NCBI GenBank assembly: GCA_027459465.1
Contig: DAIDIH010000368.1
Coordinates: 1-49,559 of the forward strand
DNA: 49,559 bases
Origin: Bryobacterales bacterium
Lineage (GTDB): Bacteria > Acidobacteriota > Terriglobia > Bryobacterales > Bryobacteraceae
Reading direction: 5' to 3'
The notes under the pieces are model-generated. The model was not told where the DNA came from and searched no databases. It was given only the letters and a program-made list of their open reading frames with translations. The position numbers and the translations under genes were made by a program. The first letter of the stretch is position 1; every line of letters begins with the position of its first letter. Below, one piece after another: positions 26,269-34,906 of the stretch.

Positions 26269-28505
26269 TCCGGATTGAGGGAGTGAGCCGGCGGGGATTT
26301 CTGGAGGGTTTGTTTTCGGCCGGGGCGCTGATTCTGAGCGTGCGGGTGCTGCCGGGGGCGGAGAGCGAGGCGGATGCGGCGGCGTTTCATCCGAGTGTGT
26401 ATCTGGGAATTGAGACGGATGGGACGGTGCGGATTGTGGCGCACCGGTCCGAGATGGGGACGGGGGTGAAGACGTCGCTGCCGATGATTGTGGCCGAGGA
26501 ACTGGACGCGGACTGGAAGCGGGTGAAGGTGGAGCAGGCGGTGGGCGATCCGAAATACGGGTCGCAGGACACGGACGGTTCGGCTTCGATCCGCGACTTT
26601 TACGAGGCGATGCGGGAGGCGGGCGCGACGGGGCGGCTGATGCTGGAGCGGGCGGCGGCGGGGATGTGGGGAGTAAGTCCGGGCGAGTGCCGTGCCGAGT
26701 TACATACGGTTGTAAGTGCGACGGGCGGGAAGAGAGCGGGATTCGGCGAGTTAGCGGCGCTGGCGGCGAAGCAGCCAGTTCCGGCGAAGAGCGAATTGCG
26801 ATTCAAGAAGAAGAGCGAATACCGGTATGTGGGCAAGGGCGTGCGGATTGTGGACATCGACGATATCGTCACAGGGAAGGCGATGTTCGGGCAGGACGCG
26901 GCGATGCCGGGGATGGTGTACGCGTCGATCGAGCGATGTCCGGTGATCGGTGGCGCGGTGAAAGGCGTGGACGATAGCGAGACATTGAACGTTGCCGGCG
27001 TGCGGCAGACGGTGGCGATCGACCCGTTCCAGCCGCCGTGCGGGTTCCAGCCGCTGGGCGGGATTGCGGTGATCGCGGGTAACACATGGGCCGCGATGCA
27101 GGGGCGGAAGAAGCTGAAGGTGGAGTGGGACCTGGGAGCGAACGCGTCGTACGACTCGGCGGCGTTCCGGCGGGAGATGAGCGAGACGGCGCGGAAGCCG
27201 GGCAAGGTGGTGCGCAACGCCGGGGACGTGGAGAAGGCGTTTGCGGGGGCGGCGAAGGTACACGAGGCGGAGTATTACACGCCGCTGCTTTCGCACGCTC
27301 CGATGGAGCCGCCGGCGGCGGTGGCGCATTACCGGGACGGGAAGGTGGAGACGTGGACGGCAACGCAGAATCCGCAGGCGGTGCAGGAGACGGTGGCGGC
27401 GGCGGTGGGAGTTAAGAAAGAGGACGTGCTGTGCCACGTGACGCTGCTGGGCGGAGGGTTCGGGAGGAAGTCGAAGCCGGACTACGTGGCCGAGGCGGCG
27501 GTGCTTTCGAAGAAGGTTGGCAAGCCGGTGAAGGTTGTCTGGAGCCGCGAGGACGATATTCAGTTCGACTATTATCATTCGACGGCGGCGATGTATCTGA
27601 AGGCCGGTTTGGATAAGAGCGGGAAGCCGGTGGCGTGGTTGAACCGGAGCGTGTTTCCGACGATCAGTTCGACGTTTGTGAACGGGGCCGAGTATGGCGG
27701 CGACGGCGAGATGGCGATGGGCTGGACGGACGTGCCGTTCGCGATTCCGAATCTCCGGACAGAAAACGGGGCGGCGAAGAACCATGTGCGGATCGGGTGG
27801 CTGCGGTCGGTGGCCAACATTTATCATGTGTTCGGCGTGCAGTCGTTCATCAACGAACTGGCGCACGAGGCGGGACAGGATCCGCTGGAGTATTGGCTGA
27901 AGGCGCTGGGTCCGGACCGGCGGCTGGATTTTTCCTCGCAGGGCGTGAAGGACTGGAACTACGGCAACCCGGTGGAGAAGTATCCGTTTGAGACGGCGCG
28001 GTTGCGGCGGGTGATGGAGTTAGCGGCGGAGCGCGGCGGATATGCGAAGTTCAAGAGCGGCGGCGGGCGCGGAATGGCCGTGGCCGCGCACCGGAGCTTT
28101 CTGTGCTACGTGGCGGCGGCGGTGCAGGTGGAGGTAGATCAGAACGGGCAGGTGACGATTCCGCGCGTGGATTATGCGGTGGATGCCGGGCGGATTATTC
28201 ATCCGGAGCGGGTGCGGAATCAGTTTGAAGGGGCGGCGGTGTTTGGCGTCAGCGCGGCGATGATGGGGGAAGTTACGGCGACGAATGGGCGGATTGTGCA
28301 GAGTAACTTCCATAATTACCCGGTGGCGCGGATCCACCAGGCGCCGCGGGAAGTGCATGTGCACTTAGTCAATTCGGACGCGATTCCGGTTGGGACGGGC
28401 GAGCCGGGGGTGCCTCCGATCGCGCCGGCGCTGTGTAATGCGATTTTCGCGGCGACGGGGAAGCGCGTGCGGGAGCTGCCGGTGAAGCGGGTGAGGTTGG
28501 GGTAG
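26265..28505 (+). CDS. Tat-targeted molybdopterin-binding large subunit, xanthine-dehydrogenase family
   Basis: A 746-residue protein with an N-terminal twin-arginine signal ([19 protein letters not shown]). It belongs to the IorB/aldehyde-dehydrogenase-like branch: STKEMG-type loops ([20 protein letters not shown]), [38 protein letters not shown] and the C-terminal [19 protein letters not shown] with the catalytic glutamate of the family. It should bind the molybdenum-cytosine-dinucleotide cofactor and hydroxylate an aldehyde or N-heterocycle in the periplasm. The start is the ATG at 26265 within the small-subunit stop; the open frame before it is a shadow. No separate FAD subunit is encoded here, consistent with a two-subunit enzyme feeding a respiratory acceptor. 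Confidence 0.9.
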   Translation: MIRIEGVSRRGFLEGLFSAGALILSVRVLPGAESEADAAAFHPSVYLGIETDGTVRIVAHRSEMGTGVKTSLPMIVAEELDADWKRVKVEQAVGDPKYGSQDTDGSASIRDFYEAMREAGATGRLMLERAAAGMWGVSPGECRAELHTVVSATGGKRAGFGELAALAAKQPVPAKSELRFKKKSEYRYVGKGVRIVDIDDIVTGKAMFGQDAAMPGMVYASIERCPVIGGAVKGVDDSETLNVAGVRQTVAIDPFQPPCGFQPLGGIAVIAGNTWAAMQGRKKLKVEWDLGANASYDSAAFRREMSETARKPGKVVRNAGDVEKAFAGAAKVHEAEYYTPLLSHAPMEPPAAVAHYRDGKVETWTATQNPQAVQETVAAAVGVKKEDVLCHVTLLGGGFGRKSKPDYVAEAAVLSKKVGKPVKVVWSREDDIQFDYYHSTAAMYLKAGLDKSGKPVAWLNRSVFPTISSTFVNGAEYGGDGEMAMGWTDVPFAIPNLRTENGAAKNHVRIGWLRSVANIYHVFGVQSFINELAHEAGQDPLEYWLKALGPDRRLDFSSQGVKDWNYGNPVEKYPFETARLRRVMELAAERGGYAKFKSGGGRGMAVAAHRSFLCYVAAAVQVEVDQNGQVTIPRVDYAVDAGRIIHPERVRNQFEGAAVFGVSAAMMGEVTATNGRIVQSNFHNYPVARIHQAPREVHVHLVNSDAIPVGTGEPGVPPIAPALCNAIFAATGKRVRELPVKRVRLG

Positions 28506-28526
28506 CGGTTCGCCACCCTGGAGCCG

Positions 28527-28988
28527 TTACCAGTTCGAGCGGCCCAAGGAGTCGCGGAGGGCGAGAGTTTTCTCGCCTTTCTGGACCTGGGTGGCGACGA
28601 GGAGGTCGCCTTCCATCGCGGAGACGGCGTAGCCTTTGATGGTGACCGTGTCGCCTTCGCGGATGAGGAGTCCGTTGTCCTTCAGGTAGCCGGAGGGGGC
28701 GAGGCGGACGAGCTGCGGCTTGCCGGAGGCGGCCTGGAGGCGCAGTTCGACCATGGAGGCTCCCGCGGAGGGACCTGGAAGGTAGACGACCTCGGCGACC
28801 TTGCCTTCCAGAGTCTCGACCGCGAGAGTTCCCCAGCGGCCGGCGTTGGGCCCCATGGGGGCATAGGAACCGCAGTCCGCGCAGCCGTTGCAGGAATGTT
28901 GATGATGGCAGCAGTGCTGAGCGAGGGACGGGACGGCCGGGAAGAGGATAAGCGCCGCAGCCGCGCCGAGTCTGGCGAAAAGTATCAT
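28527..28988 (-). CDS. Exported Cys/His-rich protein with OB-like C-terminal domain
   Basis: A 153-residue protein. The ATG at 28988 is chosen because it begins a clean signal peptide ([20 protein letters not shown]) and has a ribosome site (AGAGG, 5 nt spacing); an upstream ATG at 29033 would add 15 polar residues. Right after the signal is a dense metal-ligand stretch, [16 protein letters not shown]. The rest ([13 protein letters not shown], then [27 protein letters not shown]) looks like a small beta-barrel of the OB/DUF5666 kind. It probably binds a metal in the periplasm. It is divergent from, and shares a control region with, the PadR gene. Confidence 0.65.
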   Translation of the reverse strand: MILFARLGAAAALILFPAVPSLAQHCCHHQHSCNGCADCGSYAPMGPNAGRWGTLAVETLEGKVAEVVYLPGPSAGASMVELRLQAASGKPQLVRLAPSGYLKDNGLLIREGDTVTIKGYAVSAMEGDLLVATQVQKGEKTLALRDSLGRSNW

Positions 28989-29010
28989 AAAGGCCTCTTT
29001 CAAAGTTGGC

Positions 29011-29057
29011 AGGTTAATAAGCGCTTCTTGCACCTAGGTTAACATAGCTGCTATTCT
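29011..29057. promoter_or_regulatory. Shared divergent promoter region with AGGTTAA direct repeats
   Basis: Plus strand: TTGCAC (29028-29033), an 18-bp spacer and TATTCT (29052-29057) point toward the PadR gene. Minus strand: TTAACC (29042-29037), a 17-bp spacer and TATTAA (29019-29014) point toward the Cys/His-rich gene. AGGTTAA occurs at 29011-29017 and 29036-29042, overlapping the minus-strand -10 and -35 boxes and the plus-strand spacer. A single regulator, plausibly PadR, could switch both genes. Confidence 0.45.
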
Positions 29058-29074
29058 GAAGCAAGAGGACAACG

Positions 29075-29509
29075 ATGGGCAAGCGAGCGTGTCCGCGGCA
29101 TGGGGGGGAGCATCCGTGTACGTGCGCGATGGGGAATCTGTACCGGTTTGTTGAGCCGGTGGTGCTGCTGTTGTTGAAGAAGAAGGGGAGCTCGTACGGG
29201 TATGAGTTGAAGGGGGAGTTGGCGGAGTATGCGCTGACGGACGCGGAGGTGGAAGGGGCGGCGTTGTATAAGACGCTGCGGCAGTTGGAGGAGAACGGGT
29301 GTGTGCGGTCTGAGTGGGATGTAGGAGGAAGCGGGCCGGCGCGGCGGGTATATGGGTTGACGGCGAAGGGGGAGCGGCATCTGGAGGAGTGGACGGAGGT
29401 GCTGGAGCACGTTGCGGGGGCGATGGGAAGGTTTGTACGGGCGTCGCGCGATGCGGCGCGAATGACGATAAAGGAGATGGAGAATGCGAATCGCGGTTCC
29501 GACGAATGA
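29075..29509 (+). CDS. PadR-family transcriptional regulator with Cys-rich N-terminus
   Basis: A 144-residue regulator. The PadR winged helix is clear: NLYRFVEPVVLLLLKKKGSS, YGYELKGELAEYAL, EGAALYKTLRQLEENGCV and RRVYGLTAKGERHLEEW. It has an unusual N-terminal extension with C6, C15 and C17 plus two histidines (ACPRHGGEHPCTCAMG), a plausible metal- or redox-sensing site. PadR proteins usually repress their own and adjacent promoters. The 3' end overlaps the NifX-like gene by 26 bp, so the two are coupled. Confidence 0.87.
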   Translation: MGKRACPRHGGEHPCTCAMGNLYRFVEPVVLLLLKKKGSSYGYELKGELAEYALTDAEVEGAALYKTLRQLEENGCVRSEWDVGGSGPARRVYGLTAKGERHLEEWTEVLEHVAGAMGRFVRASRDAARMTIKEMENANRGSDE

Positions 29510-29885
29510 TGGCGAGATGGTGTCCGGGCATTTTGGCCGGAGCAGGAAGTTTTTGGTGTACGAGGTGGAAGGCGGGCGAGTGGCCGGGCGGTCCGTGATG
29601 GAGAACGCGGGGCCGAATGGCGAGCACTCGCATGGAGGGGTGCTCGAAGCGCTAGCTGGGTGCGATGTGGTGATCGCACAGCGGATGGGCGACGGGATGG
29701 CGCAGGCGCTCGGAAGACGCGGGGTGAAGCGGGTGAACGCCGGGCGTGCGCGGACGGCGGAAGAGGCGGTGCGGTTGTATCTGGAGGGCGAGTTGGCGTC
29801 GGAACCGGCCGGGGGGTGCGGACACGGCCACTCTCACGAGGGCGGACACGGGGACGGGCACTGTGACGGATCCCACTGCAGCTAA
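29484..29885 (+). CDS. NifX/NifB-like (dinitrogenase Fe-Mo cofactor domain) protein with His/Cys tail
   Basis: A 133-residue protein. Residues 1-105 form the ribonuclease-H-like NifX/NifB/VnfX domain (MRIAVPTNDGEMVSGHFGRS, then GVLEALAGCDVVIAQRMGDG and GVKRVNAGRARTAEEAVRLY). The last ~22 residues are a run of Gly, His and Cys ending GHCDGSHCS, a typical metal-chelating tail. No nitrogenase genes are present, so this belongs to the broad family of metal-cluster carrier proteins rather than nitrogen fixation. With the PadR and Cys/His-rich proteins it suggests handling of a metal or metal cluster. Confidence 0.85.
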   Translation: MRIAVPTNDGEMVSGHFGRSRKFLVYEVEGGRVAGRSVMENAGPNGEHSHGGVLEALAGCDVVIAQRMGDGMAQALGRRGVKRVNAGRARTAEEAVRLYLEGELASEPAGGCGHGHSHEGGHGDGHCDGSHCS

Positions 29886-29990
29886 TCGCCGGCCGGTATC
29901 CGCGAGTTCGCTGACCCTTGCCGCGCCGGTAATGGTGCGGCCGCAGTTACTTGGAACGCCAGGACGGCGATTCGCGTAAATCTGGAGGAG

Positions 29991-30533
29991 ATGACGCAGG
30001 CTTGGTTCGCCGCGGTGTGGCTGGTGTGGTTGGGGGTGTGGATCGTGGCGGCGTTCTGGTCCAAGCGGACGGTTCGGCGGGAACGGGCGGCGGGGTTGTT
30101 GCACCGGATTCTACTGATGGCGGCCTATGTGATGTTGTTCGGGCTGAAAGGACACCGGGTGTTCGGCGGGAATCCGGCCTGGGAGTGGATGGGGTTCGCG
30201 CTCACTCTGGCGGGGGCGGGATTGGGGATCTGGGCGCGGTTTACGATCGGGCGGAACTGGAGCGCGGCGGTGACGATCAAGGAAGGACACACGCTGGTGC
30301 GGGAGGGTCCGTACCGGGCGGTGCGGCATCCGATTTACTCGGGGCTGCTGCTGGCGATGTTGGGGACGGCGATGGGGTATGGGACGCTGACCGGATGGCT
30401 GAGTTTGCCGGTGGCGTTTGTGGCGCTGTGGTTCAAGCTGCGGATCGAGGAGGGGTACATGCGGGCGCAGTTCGGGGAGGAGTATCTGGCGTACCAGCGG
30501 GGGGTGAAGGCGCTGGTACCGGGGGTGTTATAA
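29991..30533 (+). CDS. Isoprenylcysteine carboxyl methyltransferase (ICMT)-family membrane protein
   Basis: A 180-residue integral membrane protein with about four to five membrane segments. The conserved C-terminal SAM-binding signature of the ICMT/PEMT group is visible: GRNWSAAVTIKEGHTLVREG, PYRAVRHPIYSGLLLAMLG and RIEEGYMRAQFGEEYLAYQ. Bacterial members methylate small or lipid substrates; the target is unknown. It starts 105 bp after the NifX-like gene with a GGAGGAG ribosome site abutting the ATG. It converges with the aldo/keto reductase gene with only 12 bp between stops. Confidence 0.85.
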   Translation: MTQAWFAAVWLVWLGVWIVAAFWSKRTVRRERAAGLLHRILLMAAYVMLFGLKGHRVFGGNPAWEWMGFALTLAGAGLGIWARFTIGRNWSAAVTIKEGHTLVREGPYRAVRHPIYSGLLLAMLGTAMGYGTLTGWLSLPVAFVALWFKLRIEEGYMRAQFGEEYLAYQRGVKALVPGVL

Positions 30534-30545
30534 GTGGGTAGTAAG

Positions 30546-31532
30546 TCAGCGCTCGCTGTCGAGAGCGGCCATGGCTTCGGGGTTGTAGCGAGCGCCGGCG
30601 ATGGTGGAGGGGTCGACGGTTTGCTCGAGTAAGTGAGTTTCTTCGGGAGTAAGTTCGAGATCGAGGGCGGCGAGGGCGGCGTGGAGCTGGGGGCGGGTGC
30701 GAGCGCCGAGGACGGGGACGATGTCCGGGCCTTGGGCGAGCGCCCAGGCGATGGCGAGTTGCGCGGGTGTGACGTTGCGCTGCGCGGCCAAGTGGGCGAG
30801 CGCGGCGACGGCCTTCGCGTTTTGGGCTTCGTTGGCGGGGGTGAAGCGGGGGAAGTGGGTGCGGATATCGCCCTTGGCGGCGGGTTTGGAACCAGCGAGA
30901 AGACCGCGGGAGAGGACGCCGTAGGCGGTGATGGCGATCGAGAGCGAACGGGCGGTGGGGAGGATTTCGGCTTCGATGGCGCGGGAGGCGAGGGAGTATT
31001 CGATCTGGAGGTCGACGATGGGGTGGACGGCCTGGGCGCGGCGGAGGGTGGCGGCGCCGGCTTCGGAGAGGCCGATGTAGCGGACGCAGCCGGAGCGGAC
31101 AAGATCGGCGATCGCGCCGATGGTGTCTTCGATGGGGACGGCGGGGTCGACGCGGGCCGGGCGGTAGATGTCGATGTAATCGGTGCTCAGCCGCCGGAGG
31201 CTGTAGGAGAGGAAATTCTTGACGGCTTGGGGGCGGCCGTCGAAGCCCAGGAAGGCGCCGTGTGGGTCGCGGAGGGCTCCGAATTTGACGGAGAGAAGGG
31301 CCTGATGGCGGCGGCCGTGGAGGGCGCGGGCGAGGAGGAGTTCGTTGTGGCCCATGCCGTAGAAGTCGCCGGTGTCGAGGAGGTTTATGCCGGAGTCGAG
31401 GGCTGCGTGGATGGTGGCGATGGATTCGGCCTCATCGGCGGGGCCGTACATGCCGGACATGCCCATGCAGCCGAGGCCGAAGGGGAAGACGGAGGGTCCG
31501 TGGGCGCCGAGTTGGCGGAAGGGCAGAGGCAT
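30546..31532 (-). CDS. Aldo/keto reductase
   Basis: A 328-residue TIM-barrel NADPH-dependent oxidoreductase of the AKR13-like group. Catalytic Asp and Tyr are in LLDTGDFYGMGHNELLLARA and Lys in LLSVKFGAL. The usual catalytic histidine position (QHRVD in relatives) reads YRPARVDPAVPIED, so His is replaced by Ala, a change found in a subgroup of the family that may alter activity. NADPH-binding elements follow (IGLSEAG, SLASRAIEAEI and VPVLGARTRPQL). The substrate is unknown. The cytochrome gene on the same strand lies 19 bp upstream. Confidence 0.88.
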   Translation of the reverse strand: MPLPFRQLGAHGPSVFPFGLGCMGMSGMYGPADEAESIATIHAALDSGINLLDTGDFYGMGHNELLLARALHGRRHQALLSVKFGALRDPHGAFLGFDGRPQAVKNFLSYSLRRLSTDYIDIYRPARVDPAVPIEDTIGAIADLVRSGCVRYIGLSEAGAATLRRAQAVHPIVDLQIEYSLASRAIEAEILPTARSLSIAITAYGVLSRGLLAGSKPAAKGDIRTHFPRFTPANEAQNAKAVAALAHLAAQRNVTPAQLAIAWALAQGPDIVPVLGARTRPQLHAALAALDLELTPEETHLLEQTVDPSTIAGARYNPEAMAALDSER

Positions 31533-31551
31533 GCAATTCAGGGTAGCGGGG

Positions 31552-33111
31552 TCATTCGTCTCCGAGCAAGGAGCGGAAGCGCAGGCTCTGGGGCATCACG
31601 GTCAGATACTCCTCGATCACGCCCTGGCGCTCGCCGGCCATGCCGGCATTTCCGTATGTCTCCGCCAATTTCTCGTACGCGGCCACAAAAGAGGGGTCGA
31701 TCAAAATACTAAGCCGGAGAGCGCGAATCGCCGCTTCCTGGTTTCCCGTTTTCAGCAGCGCCATACCGTCGTCGAATGCTAGCCGCGGATTCCCCGGATC
31801 CAATCGGCAGGCCTCCTCAAATAGCGCCGCGGCTTTCCCCGCATATCCCGTTGCGTACAGGACGGAGCCAAGTGCAGCCAGCACCCGCGGATCCCGCGGA
31901 TTTCTTTCGGCAGCCTGCCGCAGCAGATCGTAGGCGCGCCCGAGCGACTCGCTCCGCTGCGCGGACGGCTGCGCTGCCGCGGCATCAAACCATGCCAGAC
32001 CCTCATCGCGCACCGCGAATTCCGCCGGCGCGGCCCGCCAGGCTCGCAAAGTGACGCTTTCCTTCCCGGCGCTCTTAGCTTGCCGCCAATCCTCCTTCCG
32101 GACGATGCGATGATCCGTAATCGCCGCGTGCGAGACGTTCGAGGGCCGTATCCGTGGCATATGACAACTCACGCATTCCTTTTCCACAGGGTGTCTTCCG
32201 CCGGCGGCCAGACTCCGATGACACGACAGGCATACCGTAGTGATCCGGCCGGCTTCGCTTCCGGCTTCTCCGTGCGGATCATGACATGTGCCGCACCAAA
32301 GCCGCCCGCCGCTTTCGCGCGCGCACCGGCTTGCCGATAACTCCTCCTCCTCGCTCACAGCCGGTATTCCCGCGGCGGAACTGAAGTCCTCGACGTAGGT
32401 GACAAACACTTGTTCGCAGGGTTGGCCGGGGCGGAAGTCCCACCAATCCTTGCCCGGGTTGAGCACGCGCGTCACTCCTTCCAAATGGCACTGTTCGCAA
32501 ACGCTGTCTCGTTCCCGGATTCCGAGTTTTGCGGGATTCACTATTGTGCCGGCCACGGGATTGTTTAAGTGCGCTTCCTCGGGACCGTGGCAGCGCTTAC
32601 AGGAAATCGCCTCCAGTGCGTCCTTCTGGTACTGGTTCGCCGACCCAGGCAGCAAGCGGATTGCTCCGGTGTGACAGAACAGACATCCGCTGACAACCGG
32701 CTGGTCGACATCGAGATCCCGTTCTGACTCGTAGCCCGGCGTAAGATCCCAACCGTTCTTATGAACATAGAAGGACGCCGGAGACTGCAGCAAGTAAGAA
32801 CGAACGGAAATCAAGTAAGTGTAGCCGACAATACCTGCGCCGATCTGCCAGGAGAGCGCGTATTTCGCTCTTAGTCTGCCGCGTTCGAGAGACTGGTAGA
32901 TCGCGCCGTCTCGAGACGTGATTCGGATGCCGGTTCCGGCTGCGGTGTCCTTCACCTCACCGCCGCGCCTAGCCTCGACTTTCCCCGCGGAGCGTCCCAT
33001 TGGCGACGCCTCAAACGTTGCAACTTCTTTCGGATGGCATCGCGCGCACACCATCTGCGGCCCGGCGGTCGACAGCGAAGGAAGAACAACGAGTATAGCT
33101 ACCGCGCGCAC
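31552..33111 (-). CDS. Exported seven-heme cytochrome c with C-terminal TPR repeats
   Basis: A 519-residue protein starting at a GTG (a stop lies immediately upstream in frame). A signal peptide (MRAVAILVVLPSLSTAG) precedes seven CxxCH heme sites: CARCH, CLFCH, CKRCH, CEQCH, CGTCH, CLSCH and CVSCH. After about residue 390 come TPR repeats (RVLAALGSVLYATGYAGKAA, then LAFDDGMALLKTGNQEAAI). It is probably a periplasmic electron carrier or docking protein. Its base composition is reversed relative to all neighbours: the plus strand here is C-rich (14 G and 23 C in 31801-31860), so this minus-strand gene uses G-rich codons. That suggests recent inversion or import. Confidence 0.88.
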   Translation of the reverse strand: MRAVAILVVLPSLSTAGPQMVCARCHPKEVATFEASPMGRSAGKVEARRGGEVKDTAAGTGIRITSRDGAIYQSLERGRLRAKYALSWQIGAGIVGYTYLISVRSYLLQSPASFYVHKNGWDLTPGYESERDLDVDQPVVSGCLFCHTGAIRLLPGSANQYQKDALEAISCKRCHGPEEAHLNNPVAGTIVNPAKLGIRERDSVCEQCHLEGVTRVLNPGKDWWDFRPGQPCEQVFVTYVEDFSSAAGIPAVSEEEELSASRCARESGGRLWCGTCHDPHGEAGSEAGRITTVCLSCHRSLAAGGRHPVEKECVSCHMPRIRPSNVSHAAITDHRIVRKEDWRQAKSAGKESVTLRAWRAAPAEFAVRDEGLAWFDAAAAQPSAQRSESLGRAYDLLRQAAERNPRDPRVLAALGSVLYATGYAGKAAALFEEACRLDPGNPRLAFDDGMALLKTGNQEAAIRALRLSILIDPSFVAAYEKLAETYGNAGMAGERQGVIEEYLTVMPQSLRFRSLLGDE

Positions 33112-33240
33112 TCATCTGTTGAAACGCAAAGCGAAGAAAATTTGTTTCCGGAAGACGAATCTAGAATTATCCAGTTAGCAACTAGGGGAGTGTGTGTTGC
33201 GACACGGTGCTGCGCGGCGGAGATGCTGTGATGGAAGCAA

Positions 33241-34812
33241 TCAGTGGGCGGCGATGTTGCCGCGGCCGCTTTGCGGGGGGCGTTTCATGATGAGGACGAG
33301 GGGGACGACGATGACGAACAGGACGGTGAGGATGCGGAAGGTGTCAATGAAGGAGAGGATGGAGGCCTGGCGCTCGATGGCGCCGTAAAGTTGGGCGAAG
33401 GACTGGAGGCGGGCGGTGGCGGCGTCCGAGCCGGCGGCGTGGAGGAGGGACTGCATGCCGCCGAGGGCCTGGGCGGCGGGGAGGCTGGAAGGGGTGACAT
33501 GGGCGACCAGATAGTTCGTGTGGACCTGGGCGTAGTGGGCGACCATAGCGGTGGAAGCGGCGATGCCGAAGCTGCCTCCTAAGTTGCGGAGTAAGTTGAA
33601 GAGGCTGGTGGCGTTTCCCATGCGTTCTTTGGAAATGAGGCCCATGGTGATGGTGGTAAGCGGGACAAACAAGCAGGCGAGGGTTATGCCCTGGATGAAC
33701 TGGGGCCAGAAGAAGTCCCAGTAGCCGGATTCGAGGTTCAGCCGGGCGAAGGCCCACAGGGTTCCGGCGCCGCCGAGGAGGCCGAAGGCGAGAAGTTTCC
33801 GCGCGTCTACTTTCGGCATAATGATGCCGACGATGGGCATCATGAGGAAGGAGCCGAGGCCGCGCGGGGCCAGCGCCCAGCCGGCCTGGAGCGCGGGGTA
33901 ACCGAGGAGGGTCTGGAGCCAGATGGGGAGAAGGACGAGGCTGCCGTAGAGGACGAAGCCGACGATGGTCATCAGAAAGACGCCAGTGGCGTAGGTGCGT
34001 TCCTTGAAGACATGTAAGTCGACGACGGGATGGGCGGTCCGGAATTCGCGGATGATGAAGGCGATGAGGGAGAGGATGGCGGCGACCAGCAGGGCGGTGA
34101 TGAAGCGGGAGCCGAACCAGTCGTCCTCCTGGCCCTTGTCGAGCATGATTTGGAGCGAGCCCATGGCGACGGCCAGCATACCCATACCCCAGTAATCGAT
34201 GCCGCCTTCGGAGCGGCGGATGTAGGGCGGGTCGAAGATGAAGAACTCGGTCATGATGATGGAGGCGATGCCGACGGGGATGTTGATGTAGAAGACCCAG
34301 CGCCAGGAGTAAGAGTCGGTGAGCCAACCGCCGAGGACGGGGCCGAGGATGGGGGCGACGACGATGCCGAGACCCCAGAAGGCCATGGCCTTGCCGCGCT
34401 CTTCGGGGCGGAAGGCTTCGAGGAGGACGGCTTGCGAGAGAGGCTGGAGCGAGCCTCCGGCGGCGCCCTGGATGACGCGGAAGACGATGAGGAGGGCGAG
34501 GTTGGGGGCGAGGCCGCAGAGGAAAGAGGCGGCGGTGAAGCCGACGACGCTGGTCATGAGGAGGCGCTTGCGGCCGAAGTGGTTGGCGAGCCAACCGGTG
34601 ATGGGGAGGACGATGGCGTTGGAGACGAGGTAAGACGTGAGGGCCCAAGTGGCTTCATCGACGCTCGCGGAGAGGCTGCCGGCGATGTGAGGGAGCGAAA
34701 CGTTGACGACCGTGGTGTCGAGCACCTCCATGAAGGTGGCGAACATCACGGAAATGGCTATGATCCAGGGGTTGACATGCCGGTGCGCCCGGGCGGCGGG
34801 GGCTATAGGCAT
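33241..34812 (-). CDS. DHA2-family (EmrB/QacA-like) MFS drug exporter
   Basis: A 523-residue protein with about 14 membrane segments, as expected for the DHA2 group. Signatures include FMEVLDTTVVNVSLPHIAG in TM1, WLANHFGRKRLLM (motif A) and the antiporter motif region GPVLGGWLTDSYSWRWVFYI in TM5. It should expel hydrophobic compounds by proton antiport. In other bacteria it works with an EmrA-like adaptor and TolC, but none is adjacent here. Transcription is divergent from the glycosidase-like gene at 34907, with a 94-bp gap. Confidence 0.9.
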   Translation of the reverse strand: MPIAPAARAHRHVNPWIIAISVMFATFMEVLDTTVVNVSLPHIAGSLSASVDEATWALTSYLVSNAIVLPITGWLANHFGRKRLLMTSVVGFTAASFLCGLAPNLALLIVFRVIQGAAGGSLQPLSQAVLLEAFRPEERGKAMAFWGLGIVVAPILGPVLGGWLTDSYSWRWVFYINIPVGIASIIMTEFFIFDPPYIRRSEGGIDYWGMGMLAVAMGSLQIMLDKGQEDDWFGSRFITALLVAAILSLIAFIIREFRTAHPVVDLHVFKERTYATGVFLMTIVGFVLYGSLVLLPIWLQTLLGYPALQAGWALAPRGLGSFLMMPIVGIIMPKVDARKLLAFGLLGGAGTLWAFARLNLESGYWDFFWPQFIQGITLACLFVPLTTITMGLISKERMGNATSLFNLLRNLGGSFGIAASTAMVAHYAQVHTNYLVAHVTPSSLPAAQALGGMQSLLHAAGSDAATARLQSFAQLYGAIERQASILSFIDTFRILTVLFVIVVPLVLIMKRPPQSGRGNIAAH

Positions 34813-34906
34813 CGTGGGGGTCCCAAGAAGTCATTAAAACATCTCCGGTGAGCGGGGCGAGGACTGCGATAGAGTTTGGAGCAGCGGATTAAGGAGACGA
34901 GCGCGG

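Noticed and set aside
29484-29885. Evidence for nitrogen fixation from the NifX-like domain
   Set aside because: No nifHDK, nifB radical-SAM or nifEN genes are present; this domain occurs widely in small metal-cluster carriers.
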